The translations under genes were made by a program, and so were the position numbers. The notes beneath the pieces are model-generated. The model searched no databases, was not told where the DNA came from, and was given only the letters and a program-made list of their open reading frames with translations. Shown here piece by piece: positions 24,216-32,349 of a stretch of DNA of 64,000 bases (its first letter is position 1; the number at the start of each line of letters is the position of its first letter). Source of the DNA: Thiodiazotropha sp040507005 (GTDB lineage Bacteria; Pseudomonadota; Gammaproteobacteria; Chromatiales; Chromatiaceae); the NCBI GenBank assembly GCA_040507005.1, contig JBEVVS010000039.1, forward strand, positions 36,150 through 100,149, read 5' to 3'.

Positions 24216-25541
24216 ATGAAAGTTACAGTTTTTGGATCTGGATATGTCGGTTTGGTTACAGGGGCCTGTCTGGCCGAAGTCGGCAATGATGTGGTTTGCA
24301 TGGATGTGGACGAGCACAAAATAGCGATGCTCAAGCAGGGTGAGATCCCTATTTATGAACCGGGTCTCGATGCCATGGTGGAACGCAATGCCAGTGCGGG
24401 CAGATTGCAGTTCACCACTGATGCCGCCGAGGCGGTGGCCCATGGGCTGTTCCAGTTCATCGCGGTCGGCACCCCTCCGGACGAGGATGGATCTGCGGAT
24501 CTGCAGTATGTCCTGGCGGTGGCCAAATCGATTGCGGAGCACATGGATGACTATCGCGTCATCGTGGATAAGTCCACCGTTCCCGTGGGTACGGCGGACA
24601 GGGTGAGGGAGCGCGTCAATGAGACCCTGCAAGCCCAGGGTAAGCAGGTGGAATTCGATGTCGTCTCAAATCCCGAATTTCTCAAGGAGGGTGCCGCCCT
24701 CGACGATTTCATGAAACCTGACAGGATCATCATCGGTACCGACAACCCAAGGACCACAGAGCTGTTGCGTGCCCTGTATACCCCATTCAACAGGAATCAC
24801 GATCGCCTGATCGCCATGGATATCCGTTCCGCCGAGCTGACCAAATATGCCGCTAACGCCATCCTCGCCACCAAGATCAGCTTTATGAATGAGCTCTCCA
24901 ACCTGGCGGAGAGGCTGGGCGCCGATATTGAACAGGTGCGCCACGGCATTGGTTCAGATACCCGTATCGGTTACGACTTCATCTATCCGGGGTGTGGCTA
25001 CGGTGGCTCCTGTTTCCCCAAGGATGTGAATGCCTTGGAGCGTACCGCCCGGGAGGTGGATTATGACGCTCAACTCTTGACCGCGGTGGAGGCGGTCAAC
25101 TATCGCCAGAAACGGGTGCTGTTCGAAAAGATCGAGCGCCACTTCTCGGCTGACCTGAAAGGCAAGACCTTCGCCCTCTGGGGGCTCTCCTTCAAGCCCA
25201 ACACCGATGACATGCGGGAGGCCTCCAGCCGGGTGCTGATGGAGGCGCTGTGGGATGCAGGGGCCAAGGTGCAGGCCTATGATCCGGAGGCCATGGAGGA
25301 GTGTCGCCGGATCTATGGTGAGCGCGAGGATCTGGTCTACTGCAAGGATCAGGAAAGTACCCTGCAGGGTGCCGATGCCCTGGTGGTGGTCACCGAATGG
25401 CAGGTCTTTCGCAGTCCCGATTTCGAGCAGATCAAGCAGGCGCTCAGTGAGCCGGTGATATTTGATGGCCGCAACATCTACGATCCCAAGCGTATGCAGG
25501 AAGCGGGTTTCAGCTACTACGCCATCGGCCGCGGCGACTGA
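24216..25541 (+). CDS. ugd: UDP-glucose 6-dehydrogenase
   Basis: A 441-residue NAD-dependent enzyme oxidising UDP-glucose to UDP-glucuronate for surface polysaccharides. The Rossmann motif is VFGSGYVGLVTGACLAE at the N-terminus, and the catalytic Cys266 lies in GYGGSCFPKDVNAL. The central dimerisation helix carries KYAANAILATKISFMNE. The ATG at 24216 begins directly at the conserved strand. No polysaccharide gene cluster is next to it. Confidence 0.97.
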   Translation: MKVTVFGSGYVGLVTGACLAEVGNDVVCMDVDEHKIAMLKQGEIPIYEPGLDAMVERNASAGRLQFTTDAAEAVAHGLFQFIAVGTPPDEDGSADLQYVLAVAKSIAEHMDDYRVIVDKSTVPVGTADRVRERVNETLQAQGKQVEFDVVSNPEFLKEGAALDDFMKPDRIIIGTDNPRTTELLRALYTPFNRNHDRLIAMDIRSAELTKYAANAILATKISFMNELSNLAERLGADIEQVRHGIGSDTRIGYDFIYPGCGYGGSCFPKDVNALERTAREVDYDAQLLTAVEAVNYRQKRVLFEKIERHFSADLKGKTFALWGLSFKPNTDDMREASSRVLMEALWDAGAKVQAYDPEAMEECRRIYGEREDLVYCKDQESTLQGADALVVVTEWQVFRSPDFEQIKQALSEPVIFDGRNIYDPKRMQEAGFSYYAIGRGD

Positions 25542-25751
25542 TTTCTGCGCTGGCGCCTGTCCCTGACTATGCTGCAGGTATGCGGCACCAGGGAGTCTAT
25601 ATCAGTTGCTGATACCCGATTCTAACCGCCCTCAGTGAGTCCATGGCAGGCCTTGTCATGAGCCACGCCGATAGGGGCGGTTTCACCAATAATCGGTAAA
25701 GTAAGCGGCGTGCCAGTCGCTACTTTAAAAGGAACTCCTTACCCCAGGCAT

Positions 25752-27050
25752 ATGGACTCAGTGATAGATCCCGATCCCTATATCAAGCTGGTCACGGAAC
25801 TCGGTGATTTGTACCGGGTATTGGCCATTGATGATATCCGCAGTCAGCAGGGGGCCACGCTGGTGCAGCGGGGCGAATCGATAAACAGCGCCAAATATGA
25901 CCGATTGGCAGGGCATAAGTTACTGCGGCCACTGGACTATTCCCTGATGGTGGAGGATAGGGTCACGGCCGAAAAGCTGATGCTGGACGGGAAGCGTTTG
26001 CTGCAGAGCGAACCCGATCTGTTTATGGCCATCGATAAGCGCTTCATCCAGCCCGATCTGCTCACTCCGCTCGGGACAATCCCCCTGGAACCCCAATTGG
26101 CATTCAAGTTGACGGTTTGCCGGGAACGCTGTGTTGAACGCTATGAGCATATGCTGCGGGTGGCATTGGTTGCGCTGTATATCGCATCCCGCCTGAGGTG
26201 GCCCGCCGATGACAGGCAGGAGCTGGCGACAGCCGCGCTGTTTCAGGATCTAGGCGAGATGCACCTGGAGCCTTCCCTGTTTACCAGTCGGCAGCCGCTG
26301 TCGATGGCCCAGCATCGTCAAATCTACTCTCATCCGAGCATCGCCTATCGGTTTCTGAAGTCATTCCCCAACTACCATCCCCGGATCAGCGAGGCGGTTC
26401 ATCAGCACCATGAAAGACTCGACGGCAGCGGCTACCCCAATGGCTTGTCTGGAGAGGCTATCATTCCCGCCGCACGGGTGCTCGGTGCAGCCGAGTTGCT
26501 CACGGCAGTCAGACTGGAACGAAAGCACAGCAGCGGCAGGCTCTTCTCCACCGCAGAGGTGTTGAAATTCAACGCTGATCGATTTGGCAAGGATATCATT
26601 ATGCCCCTGATCGAATCGGCGAAACGGTTGGATGGATCTGCGAATAAGGCCGCTGCGGCTGGTAGTGTGAATAAAACGATCCTGCAGGCACGCATGAAGT
26701 TGCTGAATGATATATTGCAGGGTGCCGATGGGATCGATATCAGCGGGGATAACGAAATGGCGTTGTTCATCGTGAAACAGCTGCAGCGTTTGACCGGCAT
26801 GGCGCAACGCTGTGGATTCGATCTGCGCGCCCCGGTGAAACTGTTGAACATCATCGGTGACGAGGAGAGGGCGCTCTCCGAGCTGGATGCCCTGGTCAGA
26901 GAGATGATCTATCTGGTACAGAGTACAGCCAGAGAGGCACTGCGTAGATGGGTCAATGATGAAACCCCTGCCCGGGATCAGGCGCCACTCACAAAATGGC
27001 TGCGGCATGTGGATTTGACCTTGTACAGTGCCGGTTTTCTCTCCCACTGA
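25752..27050 (+). CDS. HD-GYP-type domain protein with altered catalytic residues
   Basis: A protein of about 432 residues. The N-terminal 120 residues have no recognised domain. The HD-GYP region begins near HMLRVALVALYIASRL. HHERLDGSGYPNGLSGE is intact, but the paired HD (normally LLHDIGK) reads LFQDLGE, and the later AD is AE. These losses remove metal ligands, so c-di-GMP phosphodiesterase activity is doubtful; a binding or regulatory role is possible. The frame is open to a GTG at 25710, and the true start is uncertain. The 168 bp after ugd hold no other gene. Confidence 0.82.
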   Translation: MDSVIDPDPYIKLVTELGDLYRVLAIDDIRSQQGATLVQRGESINSAKYDRLAGHKLLRPLDYSLMVEDRVTAEKLMLDGKRLLQSEPDLFMAIDKRFIQPDLLTPLGTIPLEPQLAFKLTVCRERCVERYEHMLRVALVALYIASRLRWPADDRQELATAALFQDLGEMHLEPSLFTSRQPLSMAQHRQIYSHPSIAYRFLKSFPNYHPRISEAVHQHHERLDGSGYPNGLSGEAIIPAARVLGAAELLTAVRLERKHSSGRLFSTAEVLKFNADRFGKDIIMPLIESAKRLDGSANKAAAAGSVNKTILQARMKLLNDILQGADGIDISGDNEMALFIVKQLQRLTGMAQRCGFDLRAPVKLLNIIGDEERALSELDALVREMIYLVQSTAREALRRWVNDETPARDQAPLTKWLRHVDLTLYSAGFLSH

Positions 27051-27173
27051 CCTATGTCGAACGCCATTTAGGCATCTCTTCAATCTGCCGACAATTCCCT
27101 CATCCAGCAGCTAGGTGGTGTCCCGCTGAAAAGCGTGCTTAACTCTGCACTCAACACTTTGGAGTGATAGGGT

Positions 27174-28112
27174 GTGTCTCCCGTGGCTTTAAAAAAAACC
27201 GGGCTGTTTCTATTGGCCCTTTCCATAACATCGGCAATCCTATTGGGAACCAACCTGCCCGGTGAATACCGCCTGATGTATGCGCTGCAGGACTCGGGTC
27301 ATTTCCTGATCTTCGCCTCGCTGACACTGTTCGCACTTTGGCTGTATGGAAAAAATCAGGTCCGGTCCATATGGCCGGTTATGTCACTCGCTCTATTGTT
27401 TGGTGTTGCCATAGAGGCGGTGCAGTATCTCATAGGCCGCGAACCCAGCCTGTATGATATTTTGCTGGATCTGTTGGGTATTGTCGCAGGCGCCGTGCTC
27501 TATTGCGGAGTTATACAACGGACCTTTTCACCACACCTCTCCGTTCTCATTGTCGCGCTGCTTGCCCTGCTGGCATTCTCCCAACCCATCTATTGGTATC
27601 TGGCCTATCAGGTTAGGGCTGACCAGTTTCCGCGCCTGATCAATCCGGACAGTTTTCTTTCCCGGGCAATGCTGGAGGGGTGCGAGGGTGGTGAGATTCA
27701 GCCAGTCGCGCTGCCGCAGGATAGCTCCATACCGGCAGATACGGCTATCAACTCCTGTGTCTATGTCTCCCTGGCCGAAGGTCCTTGGCCCGGTGTCGAC
27801 ATGCAAGAACCTGAAGCGGATTGGCGCGGCTACGGATATCTGGAGTTGGCCATCTACTCCGACCAAAAGGATGACCTGCCCCTGACCATACGCATCCATG
27901 ACCAAAGCCATAATCGGCATTATCAGGATCGCTATAACCGTTCTTTGGTGGTTCGTCCCGGTTATAACCATTTCTCTCTGCCGATGCATGAGATTGAACA
28001 GGCCCCAAGCGGACGCAGCATGGACCTGAGCAATATCTCAGACGTGAAGCTATTTGCTTCACCGAAACATATCGGCAGCGGTTTTTGCTTGTTGGCAATG
28101 GGGCTGCGCTAG
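27174..28112 (+). CDS. VanZ-like membrane protein with C-terminal extracytoplasmic domain
   Basis: A 312-residue protein. The N-terminal 140 residues hold four to five membrane helices with the VanZ-like features DSGHFLIFASL, GVAIEAVQYLIGREPSLYDILLDLLG and a conserved glutamate. The C-terminal 150 residues are soluble, rich in Trp, Tyr and Asp (DWRGYGYLELAIYSDQ, RPGYNHFSLPMHEI) and resemble a beta-sandwich of the carbohydrate-binding type. The GTG start has a GGAG site 9 bases upstream. Substrate unknown. Confidence 0.8.
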   Translation: MSPVALKKTGLFLLALSITSAILLGTNLPGEYRLMYALQDSGHFLIFASLTLFALWLYGKNQVRSIWPVMSLALLFGVAIEAVQYLIGREPSLYDILLDLLGIVAGAVLYCGVIQRTFSPHLSVLIVALLALLAFSQPIYWYLAYQVRADQFPRLINPDSFLSRAMLEGCEGGEIQPVALPQDSSIPADTAINSCVYVSLAEGPWPGVDMQEPEADWRGYGYLELAIYSDQKDDLPLTIRIHDQSHNRHYQDRYNRSLVVRPGYNHFSLPMHEIEQAPSGRSMDLSNISDVKLFASPKHIGSGFCLLAMGLR

Positions 28113-28126
28113 CGGCAGACCTCAGG

Positions 28127-28459
28127 CTAGTCGCATCCGTCGTTCTCGATGATGAACTCCCCCGTGTCCGGATCGGTCTTTGGCACACCATCATCGTCGG
28201 TCACCACAATACCGGTGAACATCATGGATTGGATGCGGTTGAAGTGTCGGTCCATGGCCGTCGCGACCTGGCGATCTGTCAGGCCGTCATAGATCATGAT
28301 GTGACCAGCCTGCTCCCTGTGCAAATCACTCGGCGTGGGTTGCATCAGACGTCGCTGCTGCCAGTCTTGGCTGTAACTGTCGCCGATGGCGGCTTGGATC
28401 TGGCAAGCATACAACACTATGGCAAGACTGCAGATCAGACAGTAATAGTGCTTTTTCAT
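28127..28459 (-). CDS. Small exported protein, unknown function
   Basis: A 110-residue protein with signal peptide MKKHYYCLICSLAIVLYACQIQA, then a mature acidic domain with YDGLTDRQVATAMDRHFNRIQSMMFTG and a C-terminus DTGEFIIENDGCD. The longer open frame upstream lacks a signal, so 28459 is preferred. I do not recognise a family. It converges on the VanZ-like gene with 14 bp between stops. Confidence 0.75.
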   Translation of the reverse strand: MKKHYYCLICSLAIVLYACQIQAAIGDSYSQDWQQRRLMQPTPSDLHREQAGHIMIYDGLTDRQVATAMDRHFNRIQSMMFTGIVVTDDDGVPKTDPDTGEFIIENDGCD

Positions 28460-28606
28460 GGTCGTTCTCCCATTGCAGTGGGTTATGGTTGTACTGCATG
28501 GATGAGAGCAAAACCGCTGCTCCTGATGCCTATCATCCCCGGGCTGGCCATTCAAAGCTGTAAGTTTGTGCACTGCGTGGTTGTGAACTTTTCACACTCT
28601 TAATCT

Positions 28607-29032
28607 TTATGTTATTGCGCGAATAGTAATGAGTAGTTGAACATAACCATCCATACTGACGTTGTCCGGCAGTCGAATACTCTCTAATACAGTCCAATCA
28701 GCATCTGTTATGTTCAACGTATCGATCAAATCTTGGTTGCTGGCAAGTTCACGCAGCCCTTGTGGCGTGCTACTGTCGGATAGGATGGTGGCTCTCTCTC
28801 CGGTTGCTGCATAGGTGCCAGTCTCGTCCCGAATCTCCTCCCCGAGCAGGTGAGAAACAGTCACGTCGAGCTCCCTTGCAAGGGCCTGAATAAGCTCAAT
28901 GGAAACACCCTTGCCACCGTTCTCCAGGCGCGAGATGTGGCCCTGGTCCATGCCGACGAGGGTGGCGAGCTGCCGTTGGGTGTAGTGCTTGGCCTTGCGG
29001 GCGGTTTTGAGTCTGGTGGGAAATACGTCCAT
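28607..29032 (-). CDS. XRE-family helix-turn-helix regulator
   Basis: A 141-residue regulator (161 if a start at 29092 is used). An N-terminal Cro/C1-type HTH spans about residues 5-60: RLKTARKAKHYTQRQLATLVGMDQGHISRLENGGKGVS. The C-terminal part (about 65-141) has no known domain. It is transcribed away from the small genes at 29182-29609 across a control region with inverted TGTC/GACA repeats, a repressor-operator layout typical of mobile or toxin loci. Confidence 0.87.
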   Translation of the reverse strand: MDVFPTRLKTARKAKHYTQRQLATLVGMDQGHISRLENGGKGVSIELIQALARELDVTVSHLLGEEIRDETGTYAATGERATILSDSSTPQGLRELASNQDLIDTLNITDADWTVLESIRLPDNVSMDGYVQLLITIRAIT

Positions 29033-29102
29033 TTTTGATCGGTATCCTGGCTCTGCAATCCTGATCTTGTTTCGCTGTGATGGCATAAGCATATAACCAA
29101 AT

Positions 29103-29167
29103 ATGTCCAGCGGCCATTTCTGTCTTGATTAATGACTATCAGACATTATAATATGACAATAGGACAT
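29103..29167. promoter_or_regulatory. Candidate operator with nested inverted repeats
   Basis: ATGTCC (29103-29108) pairs with GGACAT (29162-29167), and inside it TGTCT (29121-29125) pairs with AGACA (29141-29145). A further GACA lies at 29155. The inner pair overlaps the -35 of the plus-strand promoter. The divergent XRE gene is the natural candidate binder. Confidence 0.5.
29125..29152 (+). promoter_or_regulatory. Sigma70 promoter for the small plus-strand genes
   Basis: TTGATT (29125-29130), a 16-nt spacer and a perfect TATAAT (29147-29152) lie about 30 bp upstream of the ATG at 29182. A strong AGGAGG ribosome-binding site sits between promoter and start. Confidence 0.7.
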
Positions 29168-29181
29168 CAGGAGGATGCACT

Positions 29182-29337
29182 ATGTTCATCAGGGAAACAA
29201 GCAAGATTGGGATTATCAGCCAGGTGATATTTGACTGGCGTACGTTCCTGGTTCAGGGCCGGGTCTTGCGCCTGGAGGGCAGGGAGAGGTCGTTACCGGC
29301 AGCGTTGCCCGAGGATCTGGAAGGGACCCCAGGGTGA
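29182..29337 (+). CDS. Small protein of 51 residues, unknown
   Basis: Encoded from an ATG with an AGGAGG site 7 bases upstream and a good sigma70 promoter before it. The sequence starts MFIRETSKIGIISQVIFDW and ends DLEGTPG; it is basic in the middle and shows no known motif. Its last codons overlap the GTG start of the next ORF, suggesting translational coupling. The expression signals are the main support, since short proteins give little sequence evidence. Confidence 0.55.
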   Translation: MFIRETSKIGIISQVIFDWRTFLVQGRVLRLEGRERSLPAALPEDLEGTPG

Positions 29338-29609
29338 GCCGTTGTATCAGGGGTTGGGCATGGGAGCAAAAGATCTCGCCCACACTCAAGCTGGTCCTGC
29401 TGGCATTGGCAGAGTACATCAGTGAAGAGGCCGATCGCTGGCCATCCGAGAAACGTCTCGAGCAACTCACAGGGCTGCCCGGACCTGTCGTGATCAAGGC
29501 GATCAAGCAGCTGGAAGCCAAGGGCCTGATCCTCTGTCTGAGACTCTGCTTAATCCGGGAGAAAGGAATCTGTTGTGGGGATAGGCTCTCTGTACACGGG
29601 GCTGACTGA
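29334..29609 (+). CDS. Helix-turn-helix protein, probably truncated
   Basis: A 91-residue ORF. Residues 7-66 (WAWEQKISPTLKLVLLALAEYI, then WPSEKRLEQLTGLPGPVVIKAIKQLEAKGLI) match the winged-HTH found at the N-terminus of phage and plasmid replication or helper proteins (HTH_36-like). After KGLI the sequence turns Cys- and Arg-rich and stops, unlike intact relatives, so it may be a remnant cut by a frameshift. Start is GTG, overlapping the preceding small gene by 4 bp. Confidence 0.6.
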   Translation: MSRCIRGWAWEQKISPTLKLVLLALAEYISEEADRWPSEKRLEQLTGLPGPVVIKAIKQLEAKGLILCLRLCLIREKGICCGDRLSVHGAD

Positions 29610-29739
29610 AGAGATGGGAAACCTCAGCTCATAGTTCTGGCGCAGGGAGGGTTTACATACATACATCAGCGGATGACGTGTCTTTACTACACGATTTAAA
29701 TAATGGAACAGCCCGGGCTTATTATCTATGGATCGGAAA

Positions 29740-30168
29740 ATGACCTTGAGCAAACTCGACAATCTGGTGAAGATTGGCCAACTCAATAAAGAGCCAGGCA
29801 CACAGGCTGAGTTTAATGGATTGATCACCTCTGGACGGAACCGCCTGGAGGATTCTCAAAACATAACCAATTCACTGGAGAGCCGCTTTGATCTGGCATA
29901 TAACGCGGCACATGCTTTTTGCCTGGGCGTATTGCGTTGGCATGGCTATCGCGCCAATCATCGGTATACAGTATTTCAATGCCTGCCCCATACCCTTGTA
30001 CTCAATGAATCCACCTGGCGGGTGCTGGCCAAAGCACAGGCGCACCGCAACATAGCAGAATATGAAATCTATCTCGAGGTGGATGAGCAACTATTGGTCG
30101 ATTTGATCACGGCTGCCAAGAGGGTTTATTTCGCAGCTATTGCGCTGGGTCCCGTGCTGGAAGATTAG
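29740..30168 (+). CDS. HEPN-like small protein (SAV_6107-type)
   Basis: A 142-residue helical protein starting MTLSKLDNLVKIGQLNKEP. The features RFDLAYNAAHAFCLGVLRWHGYR, VFQCLPHTL and AQAHRNIAEYEIY are those I associate with the SAV_6107 group of HEPN-domain proteins. The RNase motif Rx4-6H is not clearly present (RNIAEYE), so ribonuclease activity is doubtful. Relatives often accompany a nucleotidyltransferase antitoxin, but none is seen here. An ATG at 29728 is also in frame; 29740 fits the family start. Confidence 0.7.
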   Translation: MTLSKLDNLVKIGQLNKEPGTQAEFNGLITSGRNRLEDSQNITNSLESRFDLAYNAAHAFCLGVLRWHGYRANHRYTVFQCLPHTLVLNESTWRVLAKAQAHRNIAEYEIYLEVDEQLLVDLITAAKRVYFAAIALGPVLED

Positions 30169-30225
30169 CCACTTTTTTGTTTAATAGAGTTTGCTGTGGT
30201 TGCAGTCGGCTGAAACGAAGAATGC

Positions 30226-30302
30226 TGGTCGGGGTGAGAGGATTCGAACCTCCGGCCCCTGCCTCCCGAAGACAGTGCTCTACCAGGCTGAGCTACACCC
30301 CG
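30226..30302 (-). tRNA. tRNA-Pro (anticodon CGG)
   Basis: A 77-nt cloverleaf on the minus strand: acceptor stem CGGGGTG paired with CACCCCG, discriminator A and an encoded CCA end, D-arm GCTC-AGCCTGGTAG-AGC, anticodon stem CTGTC/GGCAG around loop TTCGGGA, and T-arm with GGTTCGAATCC. Anticodon CGG reads the proline codon CCG. It closely resembles E. coli proK. Confidence 0.96.
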
Positions 30303-30311
30303 AATCTTGGT

Positions 30312-30336
30312 CTGGGTCGGTCTAAAGCCGACCCAG
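30312..30336. other. Strong 9-bp hairpin between ispB and tRNA-Pro
   Basis: CTGGGTCGG (30312-30320) and CCGACCCAG (30328-30336) pair perfectly across a 7-nt loop. It follows ispB by 35 bp on the minus strand and precedes the tRNA by 10 bp. There is no T-run, so it is either a weak terminator or a processing site upstream of the tRNA. Confidence 0.55.
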
Positions 30337-30371
30337 CGAGCGAGAGATAGTAATGGAAACGGGTAGGTGAT

Positions 30372-31340
30372 TCAATTGGTTCTGGCCACGGAGAAGTCGG
30401 CCAGGCTGGCCAGGGCCTCGCGATAGGGGGTCGCTGGGAGGGCTTCCAGGGCGCGTTTCGCCTTTTCTGCCTCCTGCTGGGCGAGCTGTTGGGTGTAGGC
30501 GATGGCATCGCTCTCGGCGATGGCCTGCATGACGAAATCGATCTCTTCCAGGCCGCCCTGTTCGATGATCTCGGCCAGGCGCTGGCGCCGTGCCTGGTCG
30601 GCGCCCTTCATGGCCTGGATCAGGGGCAGGGTCGGCTTGCCCTCCGCCAGGTCGTCACCGATGTTCTTGCCGATCTCCGTATTGTTGGCGTTGTAGTCCA
30701 GGGCGTCGTCCACCAGCTGGAAAGCGATACCCAGATGCAGCCCATAATCCGCCAGGGCCTGTTGCTGATCCTCGTCGACCTCTGTGATGATGCCCCCGAG
30801 ACGTGCGCCAGCCTCGAACAGGGTGGCGGTCTTGCGTTTGATCACCTCCATGTAGTCCGCCTCGCTGGTATCGGGATTGTGCACATTCAGCAATTGCAGT
30901 ACTTCCCCCTCGGCGATGCGGTTGGTGGCATGGGAGAGGACATCCATCACCGGCATCCGGCCCACGTCGACCATCATTTCGAAGGAGCGGGAGTAGAGAA
31001 AGTCGCCCACCAGGACACTCGCCTCGTTACCCCAAACCGCATTCGCGGTCTCCCGGTTCCGTCGCAGATCCGAGCCGTCCACCACGTCATCGTGGAGCAG
31101 GGTGGCGGTATGGATGAACTCGATGATGGCGGCCAGGTCGATATGTCTCGAGCCGCTGTAAGCGCAGGCGCGGGCGGCCAAGAGCACGATCATGGGGCGC
31201 AGGCGTTTGCCGCCGCTATGGACGATATAGGCGCCAATCTGGTTGATCAGTACCACATCCGATTTCAACTGCCGGATGATCATGTTGTCGACAGCTTCCA
31301 TGTCGTCGCTGATGAGTTCGCGAATCTCTGTTATATCCAT
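30372..31340 (-). CDS. ispB: Polyprenyl (octaprenyl) diphosphate synthase
   Basis: A trans-prenyltransferase of about 322 residues that builds the isoprenoid side chain of quinones. The first aspartate-rich motif is LLHDDVVDGSDLRR and the second DDALDYNANNTEIGKNIGDDLAEGKPTLP. The basic GGKRLRP motif is upstream. The start MDITEIREL aligns with E. coli IspB; the frame is open to 31367 and no clear ribosome-binding site decides it. It lies next to mutM and not, as often, beside rplU. Confidence 0.95.
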   Translation of the reverse strand: MDITEIRELISDDMEAVDNMIIRQLKSDVVLINQIGAYIVHSGGKRLRPMIVLLAARACAYSGSRHIDLAAIIEFIHTATLLHDDVVDGSDLRRNRETANAVWGNEASVLVGDFLYSRSFEMMVDVGRMPVMDVLSHATNRIAEGEVLQLLNVHNPDTSEADYMEVIKRKTATLFEAGARLGGIITEVDEDQQQALADYGLHLGIAFQLVDDALDYNANNTEIGKNIGDDLAEGKPTLPLIQAMKGADQARRQRLAEIIEQGGLEEIDFVMQAIAESDAIAYTQQLAQQEAEKAKRALEALPATPYREALASLADFSVARTN

Positions 31341-31516
31341 GGCCATCATGACTGAGACAAAGTTCACGCATGCTAGGAGGGGGTGAGGAGAGTGTCAAGT
31401 TGGATCTGAAGTCAGGCGAGCGCCATCGTCGATTGCGTTGCCGGGCGGAGTTGGACTATTACGGCGATCAAATGGATTGCTGTCGGGGATTCTATCTGTT
31501 GCCGGATCAATCCTGC

Positions 31517-32332
31517 TCAACTCTGGCAGCCGGGGCAGAAAAAGGTGGAGCGCTGGCCGATGGTTTTGTTGCGAATGGCCTGGCCGCATTTTGGGCAGGG
31601 TTCTCCCGCTTTGCCGTAGACCAGGAGCGATTGGGCGAAGTAGCCGGGATTGCCATCCTGTTTGAGAAAATCCCGCAGGGTGGTGCCGCCCTGGGAGATG
31701 GCCTCTGTGAGTACCTTGCGGATCTCCTCGGCCAGTCTCTGATAGCGCTGCCGTGAAATCCGGTTGCTCGGCCGGGAGGGATGGATGGCGGCCCGGAACA
31801 GGGATTCGCTGGCATAGATGTTCCCCACACCGACCACGGTCTTACTCTCCATGATCAGTTGTTTGATCGGGATGCGTCGACGCTTGCCCGCGGCATGGAG
31901 ATAATCACCGTCAAACCCCTCGCCAAGGGGCTCCGGGCCGAGATTGACCAGCAGGGGGTGGTTCATCACCGGTTGATCGGTCCATAGCACTGCACCGAAG
32001 CGCCTGGGATCCCGTAATCTAAGCTGCCGATCATTCCCCAGTAGCAAGTCGAAGTGGTCATGCTTGTCTGGCTCTGTCTCGGCTTGGACGATGCGCAGGC
32101 TGCCGGACATCCCCAGATGGAGGATCAGAGTGCCGTGATGAAAGGAGAACAACAGATATTTGCCCCGCCTGGTCACCGACAGCACTTTTCGCCCCTGCAA
32201 CAGACGGGGCAAATCCCCGGGGATCGGCCAGCGCAATCTGGGTTGACGAATAGTCACCCGGCGTATGCGCTGCCCGCTGATATGGGGAGCAATGCCCCGG
32301 CAAGTTGTTTCGACCTCCGGCAGTTCAGGCAT
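31517..32332 (-). CDS. mutM: Formamidopyrimidine-DNA glycosylase
   Basis: A 271-residue bifunctional glycosylase/AP lyase removing 8-oxoguanine. After Met removal, the N-terminal Pro (PELPEVETT) is the nucleophile and Glu3 the acid. The helix-two-turn-helix region holds GVGNIYASESLF, and the C-terminal zinc finger is CPKC followed by FFCPGC. All catalytic residues are present. Confidence 0.97.
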   Translation of the reverse strand: MPELPEVETTCRGIAPHISGQRIRRVTIRQPRLRWPIPGDLPRLLQGRKVLSVTRRGKYLLFSFHHGTLILHLGMSGSLRIVQAETEPDKHDHFDLLLGNDRQLRLRDPRRFGAVLWTDQPVMNHPLLVNLGPEPLGEGFDGDYLHAAGKRRRIPIKQLIMESKTVVGVGNIYASESLFRAAIHPSRPSNRISRQRYQRLAEEIRKVLTEAISQGGTTLRDFLKQDGNPGYFAQSLLVYGKAGEPCPKCGQAIRNKTIGQRSTFFCPGCQS

Positions 32333-32349
32333 CGGACGTGATTCTCACT

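Noticed and set aside
30489..31355. Plus-strand ORF of 288 codons antisense to ispB
   Set aside because: It is covered completely by ispB, which has all catalytic motifs; the antisense product has no known features.
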